This document shows, piece after piece, positions 23,001-33,895 of a stretch of 64,000 bases of DNA. The DNA comes from Mesocentrotus franciscanus (Eukaryota; Echinodermata; Echinoidea; Camarodonta; Strongylocentrotidae): the NCBI GenBank assembly GCA_037976565.1, contig CP137666.1, positions 52,975,271 through 53,039,270 of the forward strand. The letters are read 5' to 3'. Under the pieces are notes generated by a model that had not been told where the DNA came from, did not search any database, and saw nothing but the letters and a program-made list of their open reading frames with translations. Position 1 is the stretch's first letter, and each line of letters opens with the position of its first letter. Made by a program: the position numbers and the translations under genes.

Positions 23001-26000
23001 TTATTATGAATAATACCATACAAATTCTTCTTTGATAGGATTTGGTCAACATGCATGGGGAGAAGGACGTCGTCTGAATATTGACGGACCGGGGAGATTT
23101 GATTACGGATTTGCCCATGCACAAGGGGAGCAAGAGGGAGAAGGAGGAGAAGCAGCTCCAAGTCCTGGTCGTATTGGTAATATTTTCCACATGTTATGTA
23201 ATACAGTGAAACCTGCTTTAGTGACCACCTGTGTAGAAAGACCACTTGTCTATAAAAACACTTTTTCTATTTCCCTTGAATAGACTTTGCCATTGATACA
23301 TGTATATATTACAGAAACCTGTACACAAAGACCGCCTGCCTATGAAGACCATTTTTCTTATCTCCCTTGAGCGGTCTTTATAGACAGGTTTAACTGTAAT
23401 AATAGTCAAAGTAGTACAGTATGAGTAGTACAGGCAGAGGCAGTTTTAGTTATGTGTACAACCTCTGAAGACAGATTATGCAGTTCCGGAACTTAGCAAA
23501 TTTTTCTTTTACTGTTCTTTTTTCTTTTCTTTTGGTACTTGGTGTTTTGTTAGAAGCTCTGTGTCTAGTCTTCCTACCATGCTTCAGATTAATTCTTCAG
23601 TCTTGGTTTGACCAAAAGTAATTTTTGAATTGTATACGATGCAGTTATTAGGTTGTTTTGGGCAAGTAAACTATATGCAGACTTGCTGGAAATGACATTC
23701 ACTGAAACAACATATTCTGGAAGACTAGCTTAACTTTTTATAGTCAATATGCAACTCTTATATGTACATGCAACTAAATTGCATGGCATATATCATTTAT
23801 TTGAAGTGAGTGTAAGTTTGATTTAAATCTCTGCAATTTTATTTCCATCATGACCACAACTTGAGATGACATTTAGATCTAATTCCTTTTTGTATCCATA
23901 CAGCTGCTGCAGCATTACAGAGGCTTGTCAACGTTGCCCCGACCCCACTCAGCCAGACCTCCCCACCCACAGAGAGACCCATCCCTACCCTGCTAGACAT
24001 GTGCGTTAAGTGTACCTCCAAGCGTTTGGAAGGCCACCCAGGAGGACTCAGCAGACTGGAAGCAGTGCCACCCACAGTGGCAGAGAGGCTTCTGACTGAA
24101 CTCAAGAAGTCAGGACATCTCAGACCAAAGACATTGATGATGTTTATTCCTTGGTAAGTTACAATTATATCAGAGGTAGAGTAGTCAGTTAATTAACAGT
24201 TGCATGGGCATCCATTGCTGTGCAGTCAATTTTCTATACTACTGGTAGTCACAGTGTGGCTAACCCTAACCTTAAAAGGGCAAGTCTGGCCCATTTGCAA
24301 GTTGAATAAACCAGTTCATAGTCGCAGTCTGAGCATGAGCAGATAAAGGTCATTGCAGTCCAAATTGTGAAATACTCAAAGACAAAATACTGGATATGTG
24401 CTCATGAAAGTTATGTAAGCATTATTTCTTTATGCACAAGCAGTGCACTCCATGATACACAGGTGGAAGTATTCTTTGAAAGGGGAGAACAAAGGCTATT
24501 TATGTAGCACCTCCATCACTGTAGGAGTGATTATTTCAAAATGTACAAAGTGGGACCTCTTCATGTTTTGAAGAACTGTGGATATTTAGGGTCATTTTGG
24601 ACATTTGCTATCTGTGAACTGGTCTATTGAATAAATGGAGAAAAATTAAACAAATATAACAGTAAAAGTTTCATCAAAATATGTTGAAAAATAAGAAAGT
24701 TACAAAATGTTATAGTTTCGCACAATTTCATGAAACAGTGATATGTATCACATAGGCTGTATGCAAATTACTGAGTTGATGACGTCATCCCCTCACTTTA
24801 CTCCTTCCTTTTTGTACATAAATTTAACAAAGAGATCACTTTTCTGCTCAGGGAATATAAACAATAGCTTGAATCCTAATGGAATATGTGCAAAATTACC
24901 ATTACTGTAACTTATTGTAATATAAAGGACAAAGTTTATACTGGTGTGTCCCCAAAAAAGGAAAACTTGAAATTTCATGAACAAATTATATATGGAATAG
25001 TGAGGGTGTGACATCACCAACTCACTAACTTGCATATGTCCTATGTGATACATGTCACTGTTTCATGAAATTATGAGAAACTTTATCATTCCATAACTTT
25101 CTTATTTTTTGTCCGATTTTGATGAAACTTTCATCGTTTCTTTGTTTATTTAATTTTTCTCTATTTATTCAATTCAACTTGCAAATAGGACAGACTTGCC
25201 CTTTGAGTCTAAAACCCAATAAAAAACATTTTTGCAACCTTAAAGGTATTACAAAGTTTTGGTATGGGTCATGAATTTGGTTCAAATGAACATATTGGAA
25301 GCATATGCGATTTGACAATATTCAATGACCGTTGTCGCGGTTGAAATCGAGTCTAAAGTGATGAAATTGTAAATAATAAAGTCTTTATGTTGTATAGCGC
25401 CCTCTTAAGACCGATATTACTTTAGCTTTAAAACAATGTTTATTGACTACAATCGACCGATTTGCTATTTCCGTTTGAAAATTATATATCAGAACTGCAT
25501 ATTCTGAGATTTTCATGGTCGCAGCTACCACGGAATGGCCTTAGGCGCTATTTGAAATATTTGAAATTTACCGGGAGCACCGGTAAATTTTGATTATTCA
25601 ATTTGCTCGAAAGCAGAAGTGTTTTAGGGGCTAATTTTTTTAGTGCTTATAATACATCCACAGGGGCATCCAAATATATCAACAATTTAAAGAATTACTA
25701 TCCATCCAATTTCAAAATTTCCCAAAACTTTGCATTACCTTTAAAGGTACTATGTCCCATTTGCAGGCCAAAAAAATGAAAATGGTTAAATTCCAACGGC
25801 ATTAGAATGACAATACTAATTTAGAACTTCCGTCAAAACGAAAGGGCTTGAAAATGGCTTTTAGTGGGAAAATAAAGACCATTAGTTGTCGAATCGACAT
25901 AAGTGATTGCAATCACCTATGTAATAGTCTGATTTTCAGACGCTTTTACCGAATGGTCGTACGTTTTGTGCTGCACAAAGATTCAATAAGTTTAATTTTG

Positions 26001-29000
26001 GCCATTACAAGTAGTGGGTTATTGATGTAGACAAATGCTCATGTACCTGTTACAGCTCATTTTATGTATGTTATTACCAAAGAAAAAAAGATGTCAGTCA
26101 GTCAATCAATTGTGTCTGACAGTGAAGTCTAGGAGGCAAACAGGTTTCCTTGAATAATTTGAATACTAGGCACTGCTAATGTTTAAATTTCACAGATAGG
26201 ACATACATGACATATTCATACCGTATTTGCCGGCGTAAAGGCCGCACCGCGCATAGGCCGCACCCCCAACTTTGACATTTCGTAGAGAGGAAAAAAAAAA
26301 AAAAGGAAAAAAAAAAAGAACGGACCAAAGAAAATAATCATAATTTTCTTGTAGAACTCTATTTTTCCTACAAACTAATACCAAAATTATCAATCATTTT
26401 ATAAATTTACAGGAAGTTTACCTAAAACATGATCGTAATTTAGCAAATCTTCATCGATTTAGGCAGATTAGCACATTCATTGGACACTAGAGGGCGCTTC
26501 GCATGCATACAGAAACATGAATGGCCTGCCATAACCAAGCTGTGGCCATAATGTTATCCGGTCTTACCTCTATCGTACCGCCAAATGGAGAAAATAAACA
26601 AGCTTTTGTATTGTTATTAGAGATCTACCGAGGTTAGTTTGTCGCTTTAATTAATTAGATAGTCTCAATTATAATTCAGAATTATCTTACTGAAAAGTTA
26701 AGAACACCGACGATTGCGCGCTGCAGCGCTGTGAATCTCGGATGCTGCGTTGGATTTGTTGCAACTCCCAGCCCGGTAGCTCCCCACCACAGAGTGTGTG
26801 AGCGAGGTATGATTTTGGTTACCGGGCCATGCGCTGTCTAAAGCCAAGGACATTTTTACAAGTACGATTTTTAGTACGAGTTTCTGGTCAGTTTTCTTCT
26901 TATTTCTTTGGTTGCACAATGATTAAAAAGATAACTTCTTCAAATTTGCTGCTGACGTGAGTTCAGACTAGATCTTGTCCGATGTGTTTTCAAGTCAATT
27001 TTGTTAATATATTTTTTTGTATGAAGTTACCTACAAATAATGGACGTGCTGTTTTGACTTGCGATTTTTACTGTTTCGGCGTATACGCCGCACCCCGACT
27101 TTTTGATATTTTCTCTTCCAAAAATACTGCGGCCTTTACGCCGGCAAATACGGTAATTCCTGCAAAGTTCTACAGAATTTGATGTTGGCTGCAAAAGGGA
27201 CATAGTATCTTTAACCCTCACCCTATACCCTTGTCAAAATATATGGATTTGAGGCTAAGTGTGAATGAGGTCATAATGTAATCAGAACTAAAGTAGAATT
27301 TGCTATACTGTTTGAAATTAATAGTGATATTTTTCTGAAATATATATTTTTGTTATTCTCATCAGTCTGTACATAAACATGATATGTCCATCATTTCAAT
27401 GTCTCAAAATCCTACCTTTACCTTTCCTGTCGTTTGCTCCCTACAGCCACTTGCAACGTCTTGCCTTGGACTGCTACAAGTACACAACCAATGAGCTTCT
27501 GCAGACAGTGCGGCCTCATATCCATCTCTCATCTCTCAATCTAGCGTCATGTCCATTGATCACAGATCAGGGTCTGCTACAGATTACAAGTAGGTGTTTC
27601 AGGATGGAGGTATCGCCTCATATCTATCACAGTGGACTATGCTCAACTGGGCTTGAATAGTCCACTCCTTTATGGAAGGTCAAACATTAAAACTAAAGTT
27701 AACTATAGTTAAGTGGCTTTTGAAAATACTGGTCATAGCGTTTGTATCTGTATATGCCTGTGCATATCCATTGTCTTAAGATTTATTATGCATATCACTT
27801 TGTGTCCTCTTTGCTTTGTAAACAGAGGCACGTTAAAGACTATGCAATTTGCCTCGATTTGGGCAATAGTTAAAATCATGGAAATAGCTTTGACTAATCA
27901 AAGGGGAAGAATTTCCTAATGCTCAATGATTTTACATTCTTCAATGTCTGTCTGTCTGTCTGTTTGTCATGTCACATTGTAGGTCTGAAGAAACTACAAC
28001 ATCTGAACCTGAGCAACAACAAGAGTCTCACTGACAAGGTCTTCCAAACTGTACAAGGTATGTGTTCTCATTGTATTCCTTCAACTTCGACCAAGATAGT
28101 ACTTTTTAAGTCATATCAGTTGAATAGACTTTTGCTAGAAGAGAATTAAGAAAGAAAGGCTCGATAAGATATGATGCGGCAAAACCGCAGCGTTTTTTTA
28201 ATGACGTAAAGTGTAATATGCTTTATATTTCTGTAACAGTGTGTTCATGATATTCAGTGATGATAATCCTCTTTATCAAATTGATTGCGTAATCATTGTT
28301 TGTTTCTTGGGCCTTTCTTTCACAGAGTTTTCAAATTTAACAACATTACTGCTTGAAGGGACCGGTGTGACGGATGCCGGATTAGAAACCTTTGTAGCTG
28401 TCCCTCCACCCAACCTCACAAATTTGAGTCTCAATAGGACCAATGTGACAGACATGGCAGTACTCTTCTTAGCAAGTAGGTATCTCTACATCACTTCACC
28501 TTAAAGTTATAATGTAGATTAGTTTGGACATTATGTATTTGCTGGCAGTAATCACAAGGTTTTAAAGAAAACATGGAGTTCTGGTAAAGGTTCAAAGTAT
28601 TGTGAGAGCTTTCTTGTTCTTTTTATGTCTAAATGGAAGAATATCCATAGTAGCAGTGTCTAATGAAAAGGATGGATTTTGAAATCTGTTGTGAATGTGG
28701 TTAGTACTTTTTGCATGTAATTCAAACAAAGTCTGTTCAATTCAAGTAAATGAAATTTGCCACTGCATTCAAGCTGCTTCTTCATGTTTAATTTGTAATT
28801 TTTCCTTTATATTTGTGTTTTTACAGGGTTATCAAAGTTGAAGAACCTAGGTCTTGAGCAAACACAGGTATGTTGTAGTGAGTGCTGTAGCTCGAAACTC
28901 TGACCAGTCTCAAACTCGTCAGGTTTAAGTTCTTGGGCCAAGCTAGATATAAACTAGATTTAACCACCCAAAAATGGTCAACTCAGTATGAGGTGTCCAG

Positions 29001-32000
29001 TAAAACAAGAGATTTTGAAAAAGCATTTTTTTCCTCCCAGAAAATCCTCTTATCCAAGATACTTGTATGGAGGTCTTCATGTCTTACAAGAGTATTGTGA
29101 TATATAATTGAATGTAATAAAACACAGGCCTTTAAGAAAACTGACAAACATCTATTGGTGTCAACATGTGGTCATGCATTTTATGGTGTTCCTCTCACAT
29201 GTGCTACACACATTCAGTGAATCTATAATTTTGTAAAGGCATCCTCACATCAATGAAGTAATTAAGGATGAGTATTTTTGGTCTTACCAACTGGTTCCTG
29301 TCTTATCCATCAGGTGAAATCTCTAGAGCACATTGGTCACCTGAGTCAGTTAGTCTCCTTGAACGTGTCGAGGAATCGTCTACAGAGAGATGCCTTGCTC
29401 AAACTTCATCAGGTCACTCATCTGAAGGTTCTTCATATCTCACATGTTGAAGGTATCACCGGTGATGAAGCTCTGACTTGTCTTCAAGGTAAGAATGAAA
29501 CCCTTTCTTCCTTCTCGCTCTTTTAATTTTGATTCTATTTGTGCGGTCGGGATGGGTGATTTTTATGTAGGAGAATATTAAAGGAGGGGTTGACATGCAA
29601 CTCCTTCTGTGCAATGGGAGCCAAATTTTGATCAAGGATGTAGATGTTCTTCTATAAGTTTGGCATAAAAATGGCTTTTTATTTCTTCCTAAAGCAAAAA
29701 CAGGTCAATACATTGTGAATGGTTGATCTCATAAATGATGCTGACAACCACATTTAACAATGGAATGCAGAGTTGAAACTCAAAATATTAATCTTGAAAT
29801 AATATTTATGAAAATCATTGTAAACTCAATATATGTCAATCCAGAAGTGCATCCTGGTTTTTTGAATATTTTTAGTGCATATAACGATGAAACAGCTTAT
29901 ATTTAAATGTACTGACAAAAGGAAATAATCTGTGTCTTTTTTTTTTTAGGGTTGCAGTTAATGCAGCTATCCTTACCTGATAGACATACGACAACAGATA
30001 ATGGTCTTAAGTGTATTGCAGGTAAGCTCCTTACATATTATACATGATGCACAGTGATGGCATGAAGTTGCAAGCTGTTGGTGTTCCACTATTGGTATGA
30101 TGTGGAACAAGGTAGAACAAGATTGCATAGCACCTACAGGTGCATTGCATTTTATTTGTTGTTTAGTATCATCTTTTCCATAACAACTTTAAATAGCAAA
30201 CATGGTTGTTTTAACATTTGATATCAAAGTGCTCTTTAGATTCCTCTATAGTTTAGATGAAGTTCTTTCAGCAAAACAAAATTTCTATTTTGTATTTATT
30301 ACCCTTAACATGTATCCACAGCATTTCTTAGGAAATATCTGGTCCCTTTCTTCCCTCCAAGTATGCCTTTATATATTATGTTACACTTCCGTTTGACAAT
30401 TTTCTTGTTAAATTAATCATGGTTTTTCATCTTTTTTGTTGTTGTTGCAGGTATGTCACTGTGTTCAATAGACCTGACTGACTACAGCCATATCACTGAT
30501 GCAGGAGTACACCATCTTGCTGATATGACCAGGTAGAAATCCTTCCACACAATACTGATTATCTATCTTTCTGTTGAGAACCAAGTGTTAACTCTGTATA
30601 AAATGATAGGAGTTGATGTCCTTGTGGCTCCCATTTATAGATGATATGCTCTTTGAAGGAATAAAATGTTGAGTTTTTATTTTTCTATACATTATAATGT
30701 GGTGGAGTGGCATTTATTGCTGTGCATTTGTTTTGACACAAAAAAGTATTTGAATTGTCTGAAGGAATTTAGATCTACCAACACTGCAGATTTGCCTAAA
30801 GATGCTAATATGCTTTACTTTAAATCCAAAGTAAGTCAATCTGAACTTTTATATGCAGGAAGAAACACCTCTGTAAACTTCAGTCAGGGCAATGTATTAG
30901 CCAAAGTGGCATCCATGCATCTGTAAGAAATAAAAGAGAATAGAAGTAGATTTAGACGGGGTTTATGTAAGAGAGAAAGAGGGGCGAGAGAGAGAGGGGA
31001 CGAGAGAGATAGAAGATCATGGTATGAGAGATTTACTTCATGTGTTTTGATGACCTTCCCAATCTTTCCTCAACAGCCTTCACAAACTCTCTATCACAAA
31101 CACCAAGGTGACCAGTGCAGGCGTGCAGTACTTGAGTGGTAAGTTGATGCATTGGTGCAGATATTCTGAAAGTCAGTGGTTTGTTGTAACTTAAGCCCAG
31201 TGCCTTTATAATTGACTTCTATTTTTGTTGTCACTGTTATTTTAACATAGTGTCAACGATCTTTTTACATGCAGAACTTGAAAATTGTGAATTAAGAAAA
31301 ATCTGCTCATGCCATGACAGCAGAGATGATCCTCACTTTGTGAATTGTTTTGCCAATTCAACTAAATAGTTGTAAATTGTCCTCTGGCCGCTGACATTTT
31401 TATTCTATTCATACTTGAACGTTGACAACAGTCCAATCCAATCTGATTCAGGAATTTGTAGAACACCAATATCTACTTGCCTAATTAAAGGCATTGATGA
31501 GACTGGAAAACTACTGAATATGCCTTCCATGAGTCACCTGGGAAAGCGGACTGGGGTAGTGGCTAGTTGTAAACAATGTGCAATATGTATGTAAACAAGC
31601 CCCTTCACTTAATGAAGTCCTAATATCAACATTGGACCAAGCAATAATCCCAACCCTAATCCTAACCCTAACCCTAAATCTAACTTAAAACCAGATTTCA
31701 ACTCTAACTCTAACCATGCATTTGATGTAATAAAGTCCTGAGCAAATTTTGCAGAATGAAATGTTGTGTGACTCATCCATCACTAATGGAAGTAACTAAT
31801 TTTTAATCTACTTGTAAACCATCTCATGCTAGTATTACATGTTTCCTTTCCTTTTGTATATCAAGGTTTGACAGAGTTGCTTGAACTTCACTTAGATCGT
31901 ACTTTAGTGGACGATGAAGGGGCAAAGGTCATCGGTCAGCTAAGTAAGCTGCAAGTTCTAAGCATGTCAGAAACAAAGTAAGTTTTACACATCAATAAAT

Positions 32001-32793
32001 TTTATTGCAATTTATGACTCTGCAAGCTTTTTATCTTTATATTATATTGTTTTGTATTTTTTTTTTGGGGGGGGGGGGTGGTTTCTGTGAAAAGGGTCCA
32101 TATTGAATTGGCCTCAATGTTTAGTGATCTATATTGTGGCTGAACAGGATTATCTCAAAATTGGCAAGTGCAGTAAAACAAATTAAAAAAAAAAAAATGT
32201 TCTCACTCGCTATTGCAAATGATTTGAATTTGATTTGACGTAGATTCATTATTTTCATGCTGTCATATTTTTGTCCGCAGGATAACAGACCGATTTCTTC
32301 TATCTAATGTGATCAACTCCTGTCCCCACATATCTCGACTCAATCTGAGTAGAACAGACATTTCAGAAAGAGGTAAGCAATACTCCTATCCCTAATGTAC
32401 CTAGTATTTTAAGGGGGAAATGAATCAACGTTTCTTCATCAAATTGGCAACACTAATCATTTTTGTTTCCTACTCTATTATTTCAAAAAAGATATCATGT
32501 ATCTCTTATGATATTTAATTAGTAGATCAAACTAAAATGTTAAAAACAAGCAAATTTTATAACTTGTGGATTTAAACAATTTTGGACTAAAAATCTGACT
32601 TTATGTTTCAATGTGTTCTATCTTTCATTCAAATGCAGGTATCACAGTGCTGTCATTGCCATATCTCACTCTCCTTAACCTGGATTATACATGTGTGTCA
32701 GTTGACTGTGCCCAGAATCTTACCAAGTGCCCTAGCTTGAAGGTTATCCGTATCAACAATCTCAGACACCCCAGGGTCTTAGACCAGAACTAA
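16906..32793 (+). CDS. UBA-UBX-leucine-rich-repeat protein (predicted p97 adaptor), 20 exons
   Basis: Coding exons, all GT-AG and phase-consistent: 16906-17018, 18265-18349, 18831-19097, 19640-19918, 20440-20562, 21060-21168, 21734-22201, 23039-23176, 23904-24153, 27447-27589, 27983-28057, 28326-28475, 28827-28867, 29314-29488, 29950-30021, 30451-30532, 31077-31138, 31866-31977, 32281-32372, 32639-32793. Total about 996 residues. Seen: UBA-like helix bundle with MGF (residues 1-40), charged helix (120-172), UBX domain with IRLPSG and FPR loop (242-325), acidic/glycine linker (400-530), a PPTVAERLL segment (about 570-610), and about 15 LRRs (610-996). UBA domains bind ubiquitin and UBX domains bind the ATPase p97/VCP, so a ubiquitin-p97 adaptor is inferred. 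The start is unsure: ATG at 16,906 is in frame, but AAATGCAG there could instead be a splice acceptor (exon from 16,912). Exon 6 has an alternative donor at 21,154. Confidence 0.9.
17051..17115. repeat. Hairpin element of the GAGCCAGAAGGGC family, copy 1
   Basis: TTTGGAGTCAGAAGTGCATT pairs with AATGCCCTTCTGGCTCCAAA at 17,096-17,115; the loop is about 25 nt. It lies in the first intron of the UBA-UBX-LRR gene. Three relatives lie at 21,184, 48,299 and 55,892. Confidence 0.7.
17629..17980. mobile_element. Foldback MITE with about 150-bp arms
   Basis: The left end AAAGCCCCTCTTAAAGTGTT and the right end (reverse complement) AAAGCCCCTCTAGAGTGTTG are followed inward by matched GGGAGCCCCAAA, AAATTTCACT, AAAGAGGAT and AATATTGAT segments. 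A poly-T/poly-G run (17,840-17,862) sits in the right arm. Intronic, non-coding. Confidence 0.8.
20440..21168 (+). CDS. UBX domain exons
   Basis: Exon 20440-20562 starts IRLPSGQHMRETF, preceded at the end of exon 19640-19918 by VNCTLQ. Exon 21060-21168 begins PFPRKVYTAEELTKSLYDLG and ends near SGSLVVRTG. This is the canonical UBX pattern (C.LQIRLP.G...F ... FPR ... L..LGL.PS..L.V). The FPR tripeptide is the loop known to enter the p97 N-domain. Introns cut the domain between strands at the same phase (0). Confidence 0.92.
21184..21261. repeat. Hairpin element of the GAGCCAGAAGGGC family, copy 2
   Basis: TATATCCTATGCTGAGAGCC (21,184) pairs with the reverse complement of GGATCTCAGCATATGATATA (21,241-21,260). 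It sits only about 15 bp downstream of the donor of the second UBX exon. Confidence 0.65.
23203..23397. mobile_element. Small MITE with ACAGTGAAACCTG ends
   Basis: Left ACAGTGAAACCTGCTTTAGT and right (reverse complement) ACAGTTAAACCTGTCTATAA, with inner direct repeats of GACCACC/GACCGCC and TCCCTTGA. It lies just after the exon ending at 23,176. An element of similar style is at 34,319-34,477. Confidence 0.7.
24275..25204. mobile_element. Long-TIR element with about 200-bp arms, carrying a nested insertion
   Basis: The left end AAGGGCAAGTCTGGCCCATT and the right end (reverse complement) AAGGGCAAGTCTGTCCTATT continue in register through GCAAGTTGAAT, GAGAAAAATTAAA, AAGTTTCATCAAAAT, AATAAGAAAGTTA and AATTTCATGAAACAGTGA, then ATGTATCACATAGG. 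The left arm is broken by the 316-bp insert at 24,311-24,626. Non-coding; the transposon class is not determined. Confidence 0.8.
24311..24626. mobile_element. Nested 316-bp element in the left arm of the long-TIR element
   Basis: It starts CCAGTTCATAG and its right end reads, reverse-complemented, TAGACCAGTTCACAG. It is flanked on both sides by TTGAATAAA (24,302-24,310 and 24,627-24,635). The matching place in the right arm of the host element carries a single uninterrupted copy. An 8-9 bp duplication fits a hAT-like insertion. Confidence 0.75.
25244..25740. mobile_element. TTAA-flanked MITE, family B
   Basis: Left AGGTATTACAAAGTTTTGG and right (reverse complement) AGGTAATGCAAAGTTTTGG form 19-bp inverted ends with two mismatches. 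TTAA flanks at 25,240-25,243 and 25,741-25,744. The right TTAA is shared with the next element. Non-coding. Confidence 0.85.
25745..27210. mobile_element. TTAA-flanked MITE, family A copy 2, split by a TA-flanked element
   Basis: Left AGGTACTATGTCCCATTTGC, right (reverse complement) AGATACTATGTCCCTTTTGC; TTAA at 25,741-25,744 and 27,211-27,214. Without the 933-bp insert and its extra TA it is 531 bp and aligns end to end with 857-1,383. Confidence 0.88.
26221..27153. mobile_element. 933-bp TIR element with TA duplication, inside the family A MITE
   Basis: The terminal inverted repeats are identical for 26 bp, beginning CCGTATTTGCCGGCGTAAAG and continuing GCCGCA. The element is bordered by TA on each side; copy 1 of the host MITE (about 1,318-1,330, CATATTCATAATTCCTG) shows the uninterrupted site with a single TA. 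TA duplication fits Tc1/mariner-like transposition. No transposase frame is present, so it is non-autonomous. Confidence 0.88.
27447..32793 (+). CDS. C-terminal leucine-rich-repeat exons
   Basis: Eleven exons encode successive repeats of about 22-26 residues with the L..L.L......(I/V)TD.G...L pattern of cysteine-containing/AMN1-type LRRs. Examples are LSSLNLASCPLITDQGLLQI, LTTLLLEGTGVTDAGLETF, LSITNTKVTSAGVQYLS and LNLSRTDISERGITVLS. Seven of the ten introns inside the block are phase 1, falling near a repeat boundary, which fits growth by exon duplication. The protein ends ...RHPRVLDQN before TAA at 32,791-32,793. Confidence 0.9.
31652..31682. repeat. Short interstitial CCCTAA run
   Basis: AACCCTAATCCTAACCCTAA followed by CCCTAAATC: about four imperfect telomere-type units inside an intron of the LRR block. 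Probably chance or a repair scar; too short to be a telomere relic with confidence. Confidence 0.5.
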
Positions 32794-33590
32794 GACCAGG
32801 AACTGAAACAACCCCAGCATACTAGATCAGAGCTGAAACCTCGACTCACCATCTTGGGAACCCCAAAGTCTTGGACCAGAACTAAGATCAGGAACTAAGA
32901 TCACCTTAGAACTCTAGACCAGAGTTGAAGCCACAATCTATATTCCAGGTAGTTGCACCCCAACTAAGACCAAAATCTGAAATCACTCTATTATCCTAAC
33001 CCATAGTTAAAACCTGGATCCGTAATGTCAGACATGTCAATAACCGTGACCTGCAATCAAATAAAAGTTATAATGAGCTAGGAGTATTTCATTAGATATG
33101 TAACTGGAGATAAGGAGATTTGTAATAATACTAAAGAATAAAACAAAGAAAAATCACCATTCTAGTGTAATAATAAATCATACACAGCATTGATATTTGT
33201 CCCAAAACTTGTAGTTTGGGTAGATAGGTAGATAGATGTCTCCTGTCAGTTCTAATGGTAAGTCCTTATTATATGTTATACAAAAAGTTGTGTTATGACT
33301 ATGTTCCACTATGTTCCATTTGAAAACTAAATGTATCTCTTTTATTATACATTAATTCATATACGCATTATGTAAAAATATAAGATCTTAATCTAAGATT
33401 TCTAGAATAAAAACTTGAAAAGTTCTATATATGTATTTCTTATTGTTAGCAATCTTTCATCTGCTTGTGTATACCTTACTTAATAACCTGGGTCTGAAGC
33501 TCTCCCCTTAATTTGATGCCTAGTTCTTCCAATGAGACCGACAATGGACTGACCTCAGACCAAATACAAATTTACGCTATCCCCAATGGC
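32794..33590 (+). other. Probable 3' UTR of the UBA-UBX-LRR gene
   Basis: Follows the TAA at 32,793. AATAAA-type signals occur near 33,059, 33,138 and 33,408; which is used cannot be told from sequence. Short direct repeats (CAGAACTAAGA / GACCAGAACTAAGACCAG) lie just after the stop at 32,785-32,900. Confidence 0.4.
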
Positions 33591-33597
33591 CCAAAAT

Positions 33598-33745
33598 CAA
33601 TTTAGAGTCGTCTGCAGTCGATCTGCAGTCGATCTGGATTTGTTCTGGAGTCGATCTGGATTCATTCTGGAGGCGATCTGGAGTCAATTTGGAGTTGATC
33701 TGGAGTTGATCTGGAGTCGATCTGGATTCGTTCCGGAGTCGGTGT
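33598..33745. repeat. Minisatellite of GGAGTCGATCT / GGATTCGTTCT units
   Basis: About a dozen 11-12 bp units such as CTGGAGTCGATCTGGATTCG and variants (GTTGATCTGGA, GCGATCTGGA) in tandem. Non-coding. Confidence 0.85.
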
Positions 33746-33895
33746 CGGGGTGTGACTGAGGTACATGTATAAGGTTGTAACATGGCCATTGTAATAATGT
33801 TGTGACATGGACTCCAACCAGTGCCTTCCAACTTTATCCCTATTATTCAGTGGCTATATGTGGACACTAACGGATGCTGTATTCCAGTCTGTTAA

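Noticed and set aside
31652..31682. Internal telomere or chromosome-fusion site
   Set aside because: Only about four imperfect CCCTAA units inside an intron; far too short.
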